NCBI RefSeq assembly: GCF_030408035.1
Contig: NZ_JASDCF010000002.1
Location: 124,001-188,000, forward strand
DNA from: Psychrobacter sp. APC 3426
Lineage (GTDB): Bacteria > Pseudomonadota > Gammaproteobacteria > Pseudomonadales > Moraxellaceae
Reading direction: 5' to 3'
Length of the DNA: 64,000 nt
Below, one piece after another: positions 27,341-36,923 of this stretch. The notes below the pieces were generated by a model. The model ran no database searches and was not told the DNA's origin. It saw only the letters and a list, made by a program, of their open reading frames with translations. The first letter of the stretch is position 1; each line of letters opens with the position of its first letter. The position numbers and the translations under genes were made by a program.

Positions 27341-29848
27341 TTAGAACCACTCAACGGCGCGGTCGTACCAAGTATCAGCCCGACTTTCTGCATCATTATT
27401 GTCTTGTCCATTACTATCATCTGCATTGTCAGTGTCGACCGCCTGACCATTTGGAATATCTAGACCTTCGCGGCGGCGCTGTTGGTTGAGCGCTCCTTGC
27501 TGATTCTGCCATTGTGTCTGTTCGCGAGCACGATCTTGCTGATATAGGCCAATGGCGCAACTGCTGGCTTCTTCTGGTAGATGAGCCGACAGCACAGGCA
27601 GATAGCGCGCATCTGCACAGCGCTCATTAGATAGTTTACCTGAATTGTTCTCTAACCATAGCCATTCTATACCTTCAGGTTCAGGTAATGCCACAGGGGT
27701 TAGTTTTAAACGGCTCATGTAATCAATCCAAACAGGCAAAGCGCCACTACCACCACTCAATCCAATGGGTTTGTTGTCATCACGTCCAACCCAAACCACG
27801 CTGACATAGTTGCCACTATAACCTGCAAACCAGGCATCGCGGTAATCATTGGTCGTGCCGGTCTTGCCAGCAAGGTTTAAATTGCTACCCAGTGATAGGG
27901 CACGTTTTGCCGTACCGTTTGATACCACTTGTTGCAACGCATAGTTGGTCAAAAAGTTGGTCTCAGGTGGAATACTGCGCTGAGTGTTCAGCCCCGTACG
28001 TTGCAGAATACGACCACGATCATCTATGACGGTGCGAATACTATGAATAGGCGTACGAAAGCCACCAGTGGCAAAGACTTGATAGACGCCAAGCATATCC
28101 ATGGGGCTAAGATTAATAGAGCCTAATAGAGCTGAAGGATAAGGGTCTATTTTTTCTTTGATACCCATACGCTGTAACTGCTTGGCAAAAGTATTGACGC
28201 CAAACTCCATACCCAAACGTACGGCACTATGGTTATAAGACTGTGATAAAGCCGTGGTAAATGGTACATAACCATGATCACGGTTGTCGTAGTTTCTAGG
28301 GTTCCATTTGGTACCGTCGCTTAGATTGACTGTAATCGGTGAATCATCTACCGAGCTTGCCAAGTTATAGCGACCACTTTCAAGTGCTGTCATATAAATG
28401 ATGGGTTTTAACAAGGAGCCGACTTGACGCTTGGCATCGACCGCACGGTTAAAACCTGTAAATTCACTGCCGCTACCTACCACGGACACCAGTTCACCCG
28501 TTTCAGGATTGGCACTGACCAAGGCACCTTGTAGATCTTTGGTTTTGCTACCTCGGCGGCGCAGCTCACCAAGTTTTCTCTCGACCGCTTTATCAGCAGC
28601 CAATTGCGCGATAGGGTCTAAGGTACTGATAATAATTAGACCTTCATTTTTCAGGTCGTCAGAGTAGTAAACAGTATTCAGCTCACGCTTAACGATATCT
28701 AAAAAGTCAGGAAACTGGCTTTTGCCTTCCACAGGTTTATCAACGATACCCAGGGGTTTTTCTAACGCTTTATCGTAGTCTTCTTGGCTAAGTGTGCCCA
28801 TCGTTAGCATATTGTTTAGCACCACATCACGGCGGGCTTTTGAGTCGTTTGGATGGCGACGAGGGTTATAGATGCTTGGACCTTTTGCCATACCGACCAG
28901 CATCGCTTGCTGATCCAAGCGCAGCTCTTTTAGTGGTTTGTTAAAATAAAACTGTGACGCCAAACCAAAACCATTGATAGAGCGGTTGCCATTTTGACCC
29001 AGATATATCTCGTTTAGATAAGTCTGTAAAATCTCATCTTTGCTATAATGTAGCTCCAGCAGTACCGCCATTAACGCCTCATTAGCTTTACGTTTCATGG
29101 TACGGTCTGAATTGAGATAGAAGTTTTTTATCAACTGCTGGGTGATGGTCGAGCCGCCTTGCATGGAGCCGCCAGAGAAGTTGTTGAGCACGGCGCGCGC
29201 GATACCGCGTATCGATACCCCTTTATGCTCATAAAAGGCACGATCTTCTGTGGCGATTAGGGCATCGATTAATGGCTGCGGCACCTCATCTAGAGAGACA
29301 ACCAAACGGTCTTCATTACTGTCTGGATAAATACCACCAATGTTGACAGGCTCTAAGCGAATGATACCGCTTTTGGCAGGCAAGGTGCTTTGAATCGACT
29401 CAATCTTATTACCAGCGATGGTCATTTTGATGACTTGCTCAGCGTCTTTATCATTCGCACTATAGGTAAAACCGCGGGTATGGATAAAGTAAGTATTACC
29501 TGAGCGATGGTAAGTACCGGTGCGGTCATAAGCCTTATTGCTTTGATAATTGAGCAACTCTAGCCAAGTTTTCATCGTGTCTCTATCGACATTAGCGCCT
29601 TGATAGAGCTCAAGTGGCTGCGAATACACCTTGGCTGGAATGTCCCAGCGCTTACCCTCAAACTTGTGGGTAATGGTGCGATCAAGTTTGATCAAGTATA
29701 GCGCCAATAGCACCATACCAGCGATGATGGTAATCAATAGTAGGCTGCTAAATACCAAACCGCGCTGCTGAGAGGGTAGTGTGCTGACAGCAGATGTATT
29801 TGACTGTAGCAGTTTGGGATTTGGTCGCTTGAAATTGGATTTTTGCAC
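27341..29848 (-). CDS. mrcB: Bifunctional penicillin-binding protein 1B
   Basis: Class A PBP that polymerises and cross-links peptidoglycan. 835 residues. One N-terminal transmembrane anchor (about 30-52), UB2H-like region, GT51 glycosyltransferase with catalytic Glu in ATEDRAFYEHKG and GGSTITQQLIKN, then the transpeptidase with SxxK in GSLLKPI, SYN, and KTGTTNDYRDAWF. The start codon is GTG at 29846-29848. The tail (about 775-835) is Gln/Asn/Asp-rich and probably disordered. First gene of a likely mrcB-lpoP operon. Confidence 0.95.
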   Translation of the reverse strand: MQKSNFKRPNPKLLQSNTSAVSTLPSQQRGLVFSSLLLITIIAGMVLLALYLIKLDRTITHKFEGKRWDIPAKVYSQPLELYQGANVDRDTMKTWLELLNYQSNKAYDRTGTYHRSGNTYFIHTRGFTYSANDKDAEQVIKMTIAGNKIESIQSTLPAKSGIIRLEPVNIGGIYPDSNEDRLVVSLDEVPQPLIDALIATEDRAFYEHKGVSIRGIARAVLNNFSGGSMQGGSTITQQLIKNFYLNSDRTMKRKANEALMAVLLELHYSKDEILQTYLNEIYLGQNGNRSINGFGLASQFYFNKPLKELRLDQQAMLVGMAKGPSIYNPRRHPNDSKARRDVVLNNMLTMGTLSQEDYDKALEKPLGIVDKPVEGKSQFPDFLDIVKRELNTVYYSDDLKNEGLIIISTLDPIAQLAADKAVERKLGELRRRGSKTKDLQGALVSANPETGELVSVVGSGSEFTGFNRAVDAKRQVGSLLKPIIYMTALESGRYNLASSVDDSPITVNLSDGTKWNPRNYDNRDHGYVPFTTALSQSYNHSAVRLGMEFGVNTFAKQLQRMGIKEKIDPYPSALLGSINLSPMDMLGVYQVFATGGFRTPIHSIRTVIDDRGRILQRTGLNTQRSIPPETNFLTNYALQQVVSNGTAKRALSLGSNLNLAGKTGTTNDYRDAWFAGYSGNYVSVVWVGRDDNKPIGLSGGSGALPVWIDYMSRLKLTPVALPEPEGIEWLWLENNSGKLSNERCADARYLPVLSAHLPEEASSCAIGLYQQDRAREQTQWQNQQGALNQQRRREGLDIPNGQAVDTDNADDSNGQDNNDAESRADTWYDRAVEWF

Positions 29849-30168
29849 GGATGTCGCACCATTTAGGGATAAAAAACTGCCTCATAATGACGCAAATTGA
29901 CAAATTTTTCAATCTATCATCATCAATGCAGGCATTCATTGGCTTTGAGTTATGAGTGGTTATACTGCTCATAACCTTGGTGTATAGTATAATCTGTCTT
30001 GAAACACGCCCATTTATACTAAAGCATCGAAATGAGAAGCAAAGCATCAAAGGCTTTTAATTGTCTTTTTGACAGCCATATAAGATAGTGGCTCACGATA
30101 ACAGTGTACCGCTGCCGTCATGATGTAATTTGTATGAATTGGCAGTGGTTTTTCTATTCATGCTAGCG

Positions 30169-30212
30169 ATACCAATGCTATTTAGAACAGCTATTTTAAA
30201 TAGCATTGATAT
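30169..30212. repeat. Inverted repeat upstream of ccoI
   Basis: ATACCAATGCTATTTA (30169-30184) and TAAATAGCATTGATAT (30197-30212) form a 16-bp stem with one mismatch and a 12-base loop, 72 bases before the ccoI start. No T run follows. A 12-mer of its right arm, TAGCATTGATAT, also occurs at 19624-19635 before ppiD. The rest of 29849-30284 shows no gene. Confidence 0.5.
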
Positions 30213-30284
30213 GGTTAATGATAGCAAGTTTACTCAAAGCGAATAAGGTTCGAGCAAACCTGTCTAAAGGAAGTAAGCGCGATT

Positions 30285-33131
30285 ATGTCTAGTGTCACTC
30301 CACCAATGGCATCTACCAGCAGCCATCACTATGAAGACAATTCAATCATCGACGGTTTAGTGCTGCCACTTGCGGGTCACTGCTTTCATTGCGGCGATCC
30401 TGTGCCGCAGCCACCGTTTCATGCCGAGATATTAGGCCAGTCACGTGAGATGTGCTGTATGGGTTGCAAACTGGCCTCTGAAAGCATCGTCGAGGCAGGA
30501 CTCGAGCAGTATTATCTCGACCGCTCTGAGATTAACCGTACCGCCAGCTTGCCGACTCAGCTGACACGCCTCGAAGCCTATGACCATGATGAGGTAAAAT
30601 CACAGTTTGTCTATGCGCAAGACGGACTGTCGGTGGCAGAGCTGTCTGTCAATAATTTACGCTGCGCTGCTTGTACGTGGTTGATTGAATCGCGTCTCGA
30701 TGAGTTAGATGGTATCAGTAAGTGTCAGGTGAACTTGACCAATCAGCGTATGCGGGTAATTTGGAACGAAGACAAGCTGCCGATTAGTCGTATTTTAGCG
30801 GTCATTAATGAGATTGGTTATGAAGCCAAGCCATATCGCCAAGATACTCATGAAGCCATGTTGGCGCGTCATAACAGTCAGATGCTATTGCGTCTGGGTA
30901 TCGCAGCGTTAGGTTCGATGCAAGCGATGATGTATGCCGTCGCGATTTATTTTGGTGAGTATAGTGATATGTTGATATTCCAGCGTGATTTTTTACGCTG
31001 GGTTTCACTCTTCGTGAGCACACCTGTGTTCTTTTATGCGGGCATTCCTTTCTTTACTTCAGCGTGGTCAGCGATTCGCGCGCGCCAAGTCAACATGGAT
31101 GTGCCTGTTAGTATTGCCTTAATTGTCACTTTCTTTGCCAGTATGTATGCCACCGTTACTGGGCAAGGCGAGACGTACTACGACTCGGTCAGTATGTTTA
31201 TTTTCTTCTTGCTGGCAGGGCGTTATATTGAGCACAATGCGCGTCTGAAAGCGGCTACCATGGCCAATGACTTGGTTGTGATTGAGCCGGTATTGGTACA
31301 GAAGGTTGCAGAAGATAAAGAGGCTGCTGAGCGCATTTTAAAACAATTGGCCGAAAACGAGCTTGCACAAAACAGGCTTGATGATGAAAGACAAGACGCT
31401 GATAACCAAAAGAGTGATACTCCCAGTCAAGCCAATGTACTGGCAACCAATGAGACAAGCCTGACTTCACAATCCCTGCTCCAGCCTAGGCCCAAATCTG
31501 TACCCAACTTTATAAGAGGTATAGAGGCGAACGTCCATCAGCTGACATCACAAATTGCGCACGACTGGCAACAAGTGCGTCATGACAGAATGGCCCTGTC
31601 AAAAACAGAGGACGTGACAAAAGACAAGAAAATGGTCACCGCGCACAGTTTGCAAGTGGGTGACATTATTTTGGTTGAGGCTGGCTCTGAGATTATCAGT
31701 GATGGGATTTTGCTCAGCTCAACGGCGACTGTCTCGCAAAGCTTACTGACGGGTGAGGGTGATTTAATCATCAAGTCCCAAGGTGACTATATCGTTGGTG
31801 GCGCCCAGAACGACAGCCAGCCATTTGAGATGCTGGTCACGGCATTGCCAAAAGACAGTCAAATAGGGCTAATTGATAGACTGATGAACCGTGCCATGAG
31901 CGAAAAGCCCAAGCTTGCTCAGCAGGCAGATAAGCTGGCGCGTTGGTTTGTGGCTCGTATTCTTGTGCTATCGGCGTTGGTGTTTATCGGCTGGTATATC
32001 GTTGATCCTAGTCAAGCGATTTGGGCAACGGTTGCGGTGTTAGTGGCGACTTGTCCTTGCGCGCTATCTTTGGCGACGCCTATTGCCTTGACGGTTTCGA
32101 CCAACCGCTTGGCGAGTTATGGATTTTTGACCACTCGTGGGCATACGCTGCAGACGTTGGCTGAGATTACTCATGTGGCATTTGATAAAACGGGTACGCT
32201 GACTTATGGTAAGCCCAATTTACTAAATATTGAGCGGTTGGATGCTAACAATCAGGATAAGGGTGACGACTCTGAGCTAGCGGCGCAAAAAGACGAGGTA
32301 TTGGCCATTGCTGCTGCTTTAGAAGTGGGTAGTCGCCATCCGATTGCTCATGCGCTGCTAACCGCTGCCCATCAACTGCATTTGCCAGCCACACAATCAT
32401 TGCAGTACTACCCAGCGGGCGGAGTAGAAGCCATCATTGAGGGTGGGCTATACCGAATCGGTCATGTGGATTTTGCCTTAGACGATACGCATCATGATCT
32501 AACCATTGATTTGATGGCTGAGCGTGCGAGCTCGGCCGTGGTATTGTCTTGTAAGCAAGGTATATCAGAATCGTGGCAAGCGCTGGCCTGCTTTTATTTC
32601 AATGATAAAGTGCGTGATAGTGCCAAGCCGATGCTGGATACACTCAAAGAGTTGGGTATCGAATCTGTCATGCTAACGGGTGACCCAAGCCCGCAAGCGC
32701 TGATTATGGCTAAGAGTCTGGGTATGCACTCCGCTTACAATGGCTTGTCACCAACAGATAAAGTCAATCATATTCAACAGCTACAGGCGCAAGGTGCGGT
32801 AGTATTGATGGTTGGCGACGGTATCAATGATGCACCGGTATTGGCGGCGGCGGATGTCTCGACCTCTATTGCTGGCGCGGCAGATCTGGCGCAAGTATCG
32901 AGTGACAGCATTATATTAAATGGTCAGATTGAAGCGATTACTGCTGCCAAGCGTATCGCTAATAAAACAAAGCGTATTATTAAACAAAACTTGCGTTGGG
33001 CGCTTATTTATAACAGTAGTGTCTTGATTCCGGCAGCACTAGGTTATGTACCACCTTGGCTCGCTGCCATCGGCATGTCGTTGAGCTCATTGTTTGTGGT
33101 ATTAAATGCGCTGCGTCTAAAACGGGCTTAA
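30285..33131 (+). CDS. ccoI: Copper-transporting P1B ATPase, CcoI/FixI type
   Basis: P-type ATPase of the class that supplies copper to cbb3 oxidase. 948 residues. N-terminal Cys-rich region (CFHCGDPVP and CCMGCK, about 36-67), one HMA domain with CAAC (about 128), membrane helices, A-domain LLTGEGD, channel motif CPC in ATCPCALSLATP, phosphorylation site DKTGTLTYG, and GDGINDAPVLAAAD. The CxxC plus CCMGCK head is typical of CcoI rather than CopA. An unusual charged insert of about 130 residues lies just before the A domain (about 345-455). AAGGAAG ribosome site upstream. No cco structural genes are visible nearby. Confidence 0.9.
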   Translation: MSSVTPPMASTSSHHYEDNSIIDGLVLPLAGHCFHCGDPVPQPPFHAEILGQSREMCCMGCKLASESIVEAGLEQYYLDRSEINRTASLPTQLTRLEAYDHDEVKSQFVYAQDGLSVAELSVNNLRCAACTWLIESRLDELDGISKCQVNLTNQRMRVIWNEDKLPISRILAVINEIGYEAKPYRQDTHEAMLARHNSQMLLRLGIAALGSMQAMMYAVAIYFGEYSDMLIFQRDFLRWVSLFVSTPVFFYAGIPFFTSAWSAIRARQVNMDVPVSIALIVTFFASMYATVTGQGETYYDSVSMFIFFLLAGRYIEHNARLKAATMANDLVVIEPVLVQKVAEDKEAAERILKQLAENELAQNRLDDERQDADNQKSDTPSQANVLATNETSLTSQSLLQPRPKSVPNFIRGIEANVHQLTSQIAHDWQQVRHDRMALSKTEDVTKDKKMVTAHSLQVGDIILVEAGSEIISDGILLSSTATVSQSLLTGEGDLIIKSQGDYIVGGAQNDSQPFEMLVTALPKDSQIGLIDRLMNRAMSEKPKLAQQADKLARWFVARILVLSALVFIGWYIVDPSQAIWATVAVLVATCPCALSLATPIALTVSTNRLASYGFLTTRGHTLQTLAEITHVAFDKTGTLTYGKPNLLNIERLDANNQDKGDDSELAAQKDEVLAIAAALEVGSRHPIAHALLTAAHQLHLPATQSLQYYPAGGVEAIIEGGLYRIGHVDFALDDTHHDLTIDLMAERASSAVVLSCKQGISESWQALACFYFNDKVRDSAKPMLDTLKELGIESVMLTGDPSPQALIMAKSLGMHSAYNGLSPTDKVNHIQQLQAQGAVVLMVGDGINDAPVLAAADVSTSIAGAADLAQVSSDSIILNGQIEAITAAKRIANKTKRIIKQNLRWALIYNSSVLIPAALGYVPPWLAAIGMSLSSLFVVLNALRLKRA

Positions 33132-33160
33132 TGTAAATAGCTTTTTAAAAGTTACCCATA

Positions 33161-33197
33161 AAAATACCCCCATAAGTTGTGTCCAACTTATGGGGGT
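33161..33197. terminator. Bidirectional terminator ccoI / Bax-inhibitor gene
   Basis: ACCCCCATAAGTTG (33166-33179) pairs with CAACTTATGGGGGT (33184-33197), a perfect 14-bp stem with a four-base loop; T-rich on the minus side. Confidence 0.85.
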
Positions 33198-33250
33198 CAG
33201 TTCAATAAAGACGGTTTTTTTATTTGAATGACGGTTAAACAACTTTTAGG

Positions 33251-33973
33251 TTAGTCTTGTAAGTAGCTAAGCAGACGCATAAATTCAATGTACATCCACA
33301 CAAGCGTTGCAAGGATACCAATACTAAATAACCATTCGTAGTCCTCTGATACGCCCATTGCCACACCGCGATCGATATTATCGAAATCTAATAATAGCGT
33401 GAAAGACGCGATAACGATGACAAATAAGCTAAAGCCGATAGCGATAGCGCCACCTTCAAACAAGAACGGTAAGGTTGAACCAAACGCTAAAGACAGCACC
33501 CACTGTGCCACATAAACCAACATAATAGCGATAACGGCTGAGGTCACGATTGAGCGGAACTTTTCGGTGACTTTTACCAAGCCTGAGCGATATAGCCCTA
33601 GCATGACGGCTGCCGTTACAAAGGTTGCGCACATAGCAGTAACCGGCACGCTTGGATACATGCGCATGAAGAACAGCGAGATACCGCCTAAGAATATACC
33701 TTCTAATAAAGCATAAGGAACGGCGAACGTCTTGGCTTTTTGTGGTTTAAAGGTGATGAAAATGGCGAGACCAAAAGCGGCAAACATACTACCAAAGGCC
33801 GCCATCGTAATAAAACCTTGTGACAAACCTGTCATAAGCGCATAAAAGAAAAAACCCACACCAGTGATGGCTGACAATCCAAGTAGTAGACTGGTCTTTT
33901 GAATCACGCCCTTGACCGTCATTGGATTACCGCCGATCGCAAGCTCTGCGCGACTGACAATAGGATTGGCCAT
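33251..33973 (-). CDS. Bax inhibitor-1 / YccA family membrane protein
   Basis: 240 residues with seven hydrophobic segments, the usual topology of the BI-1/YccA family. Conserved features include LLLGLSAITGVGFFFYA and the C-terminal LLDFDNIDRGV...YEWLFSIGILATLVWMYIEFMRLL. In E. coli YccA modulates the FtsH protease; the true role of bacterial homologues is uncertain. Starts at ATG 33973 after a GAGGAC ribosome site. Divergent from nadK. Confidence 0.9.
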   Translation of the reverse strand: MANPIVSRAELAIGGNPMTVKGVIQKTSLLLGLSAITGVGFFFYALMTGLSQGFITMAAFGSMFAAFGLAIFITFKPQKAKTFAVPYALLEGIFLGGISLFFMRMYPSVPVTAMCATFVTAAVMLGLYRSGLVKVTEKFRSIVTSAVIAIMLVYVAQWVLSLAFGSTLPFLFEGGAIAIGFSLFVIVIASFTLLLDFDNIDRGVAMGVSEDYEWLFSIGILATLVWMYIEFMRLLSYLQD

Positions 33974-34272
33974 AAATATGTCCTCAATAAAATATAAATG
34001 ATTTAGATGTCAGCTACTTTAGCAAAACCGCCATTATTGTCAACTGTGTTTGCGTGACAGCCATCAAGGCTTCACGACATTATCATGCGATTATTCGTTG
34101 ATGTTTTTTGGCGTATTACCTAGCTAAACAAACACGTATATAGATAGCGTGCGATGGTTTGTATATGGGGTTGATTACGACAGTTAACAACGATAATGCA
34201 TAAACATGCTAGTCTAAGCGCTCATTTATCGCTATCATTAGCTGGTAATTTACCGTTATACCGAGTCGTTTT

Positions 34273-35277
34273 ATGGAAAACTCAGCGCAGTCAGCAAGAT
34301 TGCCACACTTACATGAATCAGAGCTGTTCCACGCTATCAAAAACCCTGCTTTTAGGCGTATTGGTCTAATGGGGCGCGCAGGCAAGCGCAGTGTCACACA
34401 GAGTCTTGTGCAGATTGCCCAAACCATCAATGATATGAACCTGACGTTGATTATGGATGTGCAAACGGCCAACCTACCGACGTTAGATCTCACTGAGATT
34501 GAAAAAGTTAAAATCGTCAAACGCAGCCTGATTGGCGAGATTTGCGATTTGGTCATCGTCGTGGGTGGTGATGGCTCTATATTGCATGCTGCTGAGGCGC
34601 TGGCACGCTATCGTGTACCAGTCCTTGGTGTTAACCGTGGTCGACTGGGGTTCTTAGCAGATGTAAAACCTGATGAAGCTGCCTTTAAGCTACGCCAAGT
34701 GCTGATGGGCGATTATCAGTTGGACCATCGTTTTCTACTAACAATGGAGATACGAGAAGGGCGCAATATTCTGCATGAAGACATGGCTCTCAACGATGTG
34801 GTACTGCATGCTGGTAAATCGGTACATATGATTGATTTTCAGATGAAAATTGATGGCCAAGATGTTTACCGTCAGCATAGTGATGGTTTGATTGCAGCAA
34901 CGCCTACTGGTTCAACGGCCTATGCGCTGTCAGGCGGTGGTCCTATTATTCATCCAAGTATGGATGCCATTTGTTTGGTGCCGATGCATCCCCATACATT
35001 ATCAAGTAGACCGATTGTGGTGAGTGGCAATAGCGAAGTCTGTATTCGCATTCATGAAGACAATCGCACTCAACCCATGGTCAGCGCAGATGGTAAGCCC
35101 AGTGTGCCACTTGAACAAAATCAGCGGCTATACATCCGTAAGCACCCAGACAAGCTGACACTATTACATCCCCCGGGATTTGATTTTTATGAAGCGTGTC
35201 GTACGAAGTTGCACTGGAACGTCCATGCCGAAGAATTCAGTCTCGATGTGGATGATGATATTATGGACGATGAATAA
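34273..35277 (+). CDS. nadK: NAD kinase
   Basis: Phosphorylates NAD to NADP. 334 residues, some 40 more than E. coli NadK owing to an N-terminal extension and an acidic tail (DVDDDIMDDE). Motif GGDGSILHAAE (about 97-107) holds the catalytic Asp, and the second signature is TPTGSTAYALSGGGPI (about 213-228). Starts at ATG 34273; no strong ribosome site is visible. Followed after 59 bases by the DUF1315 gene, possibly in one transcript. Confidence 0.95.
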   Translation: MENSAQSARLPHLHESELFHAIKNPAFRRIGLMGRAGKRSVTQSLVQIAQTINDMNLTLIMDVQTANLPTLDLTEIEKVKIVKRSLIGEICDLVIVVGGDGSILHAAEALARYRVPVLGVNRGRLGFLADVKPDEAAFKLRQVLMGDYQLDHRFLLTMEIREGRNILHEDMALNDVVLHAGKSVHMIDFQMKIDGQDVYRQHSDGLIAATPTGSTAYALSGGGPIIHPSMDAICLVPMHPHTLSSRPIVVSGNSEVCIRIHEDNRTQPMVSADGKPSVPLEQNQRLYIRKHPDKLTLLHPPGFDFYEACRTKLHWNVHAEEFSLDVDDDIMDDE

Positions 35278-35336
35278 GCGTCTCTGTGATAAAAACGTTA
35301 TATGCTATAAAAAAATAGTGGTGGAGAGTAGGTAAG

Positions 35337-35648
35337 ATGGATAAAGATACGATATTAGCAAGTTTAACACCAGAAGTAGTCGATAAGTTTCGCATGGCGA
35401 TTGAGCTTGGTAAATGGCCTGATGGTCGCAAACTAACGGCTGAGCAGCGTGAAACTTGCATGCAAGCAGTGATGGTGTGGGAGCATGAGCATCTACCGCC
35501 TGCTGAGCGTACAGGTTATATTCATAAGCCAGTAAAAGATGATGGCTCTATCGTTGGGGCAGAATGTGATGTGGAGCATGAGCATCATTACCCAAACATG
35601 CCAAATCCTAAGGGCGCGGTGCAGCCCGTTAAATTTCGTGATAAATAG
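35337..35648 (+). CDS. DUF1315 family protein (YeaC-like)
   Basis: 103-residue cytosolic protein of unknown function. The N-terminal part matches E. coli YeaC: VVDKFRMAIELGKWPDGRKLTAEQRE and MVWEHEHLPPAERTGYI. The C terminus has a His-rich stretch (CDVEHEHHYPNMPN) that could bind a metal, though this is only a composition argument. Likely co-transcribed with nadK; ends at the terminator 35692-35722. Confidence 0.85.
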   Translation: MDKDTILASLTPEVVDKFRMAIELGKWPDGRKLTAEQRETCMQAVMVWEHEHLPPAERTGYIHKPVKDDGSIVGAECDVEHEHHYPNMPNPKGAVQPVKFRDK

Positions 35649-35691
35649 ACGATAACAGATAAATGCTGACAGCCAGATTGGGTTGCCGCAT

Positions 35692-35722
35692 AAAAAAGCC
35701 ACGCTAATGAGCGTGGCTTTTT
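35692..35722. terminator. Bidirectional terminator DUF1315 / hopJ
   Basis: AAAGCCACGCT and AGCGTGGCTTT with a four-base loop, A6 and T5 flanks. Confidence 0.93.
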
Positions 35723-35741
35723 ATTTGTTATTTTATGACCT

Positions 35742-36116
35742 TTAAAGCGCAGTGGTATCAACACTAGGACGAACCGTTAATGGATTTTTTTCCATCAAAA
35801 ATCCTTGCCAGCCCCAATGTAAGAAGTTACGAATATTGGCATGATCAACCCCTTTAGGCGTTGCCTGTACTTTGGCATAATGCTCGCCAAATAGTTTTAG
35901 CGTGTCTAATTGATTCAGACCATGGTGCTTTGCAAATCCAAAAATCTTGGCACTACCTTCGTTTTCACCAGCGGCATTATGTACCATGCCATTGACGAAA
36001 GGCGCAGGTGCGTAGCGATAAAAATCATCAATAAAGCTGATGACATCATTGAATCCAATGGCTTTTTTATTTAAACCATTAAGTAGGGCCGATACATCTG
36101 ATTGGCGGATACTCAT
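35742..36116 (-). CDS. HopJ type III effector family protein
   Basis: 124 residues, matching the small HopJ family named after a Pseudomonas syringae protein but widespread in free-living marine and cold-adapted gammaproteobacteria. Signature pieces: FIDDFYRYAPAPFVNG, GENEGSAKIFGFAKHHGL, TLKLFGEHYA, ANIRNFLHWGW. There is no type III secretion system in the window and the name should not be read as a virulence function. Starts at ATG 36116. Confidence 0.85.
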   Translation of the reverse strand: MSIRQSDVSALLNGLNKKAIGFNDVISFIDDFYRYAPAPFVNGMVHNAAGENEGSAKIFGFAKHHGLNQLDTLKLFGEHYAKVQATPKGVDHANIRNFLHWGWQGFLMEKNPLTVRPSVDTTAL

Positions 36117-36271
36117 AAATAAATGACCTCAGAGCAGATTAAAAAAAGCAGATTTATATAGAATGACTATTTAGCATTAATTGACATGCTATTTATAGTA
36201 CAGTATTCATAAAAAAACAATGCTTCTAGGTGCTCAATGATTATTAAAAATTAAGCGTTAAGTATTACAGC

Positions 36272-36517
36272 TTAGCGATTAAAATAGTCTTCGTCATCAA
36301 ATGAAGGCGCAAAATTGCCTTGCTCAAGATGTTGCATTTGCGACTGTACAGAACGCTCATGCTGAATACGTTGGTAAATTTCTTCGCGGTGTACGGCAAT
36401 ATCTTTAGGTGCATTCACACCGATACGTACTTGATTGCCTTTGACACCTAGAACAGTCACACTGACTTCATCGCCAATCATTAGCGTTTCGCCCACACGG
36501 CGTGTCAAAATTAACAT
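36272..36517 (-). CDS. csrA: Carbon storage regulator CsrA
   Basis: RNA-binding post-transcriptional regulator that blocks GGA-containing ribosome sites. 81 residues: the core [22 protein letters not shown] and [19 protein letters not shown] is canonical, and Arg44 of the RNA-binding patch is present in HREE. It is longer than the usual ~62 residues, with a C-terminal tail [19 protein letters not shown], as in other Moraxellaceae. Third in the conserved alaS-lysC-csrA order. Confidence 0.95.
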   Translation of the reverse strand: MLILTRRVGETLMIGDEVSVTVLGVKGNQVRIGVNAPKDIAVHREEIYQRIQHERSVQSQMQHLEQGNFAPSFDDEDYFNR

Positions 36518-36923
36518 GCGTCACACTCCTTATGTCGCATCAACAGATTATTACTCATCAGATTACTTCTCAATTACAGGACATCACCGCAGCGTTAGAC
36601 ATGCAATGTATTAATAAAAGACAATGCCGAATATGGTGCTAATAGCGGTAACGATAGGTAGATTCATTTAGCCCAAATGAAAGCCCCATTATAGGGGGCA
36701 TAACAGATACTGTCACGGGTTTTCACAAAACTATTAGGTAAATACTCACCCTAGCAATAATAAAAAATAAAAATAGGATCTAAAAAGACCCTATTTAATT
36801 TGATACATTATTGAAAGTAATTGATACTGAATTAATTGATAACTGTTGATGCTAAATCTATCATTTTAATCGTTTTCAAATAAACGATGATTGAATCAGT
36901 TGTTTAGTCAATTTGCCAATCTA
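36518..36923. other. Intergenic region lysC / csrA
   Basis: 406 bases holding the lysC terminator (36765-36796), a GC-rich hairpin (GCCCC/GGGGC around 36684-36703) and the presumed csrA promoter. No tRNA or other RNA gene seen. Confidence 0.5.
36765..36796 (-). terminator. Terminator after lysC
   Basis: Minus strand AAATAGGGTC, loop TTTTTA, GATCCTATTT (one G-U pair), then a T-rich tail. Confidence 0.8.

Noticed and set aside
29748..30050. 100-codon minus-strand frame upstream of mrcB
   Set aside because: It overlaps the 5' end of mrcB in another frame, is rich in Cys, His and Ile as expected for AT-rich noise, and has no ribosome site.
35742..36116. Virulence effector from the HopJ name
   Set aside because: The family is widespread in non-pathogens and no secretion system is present in the window.
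36518..36923. Possible tRNA near csrA
   Set aside because: In many gammaproteobacteria tRNA-Ser follows csrA; I looked and found no cloverleaf in this gap.
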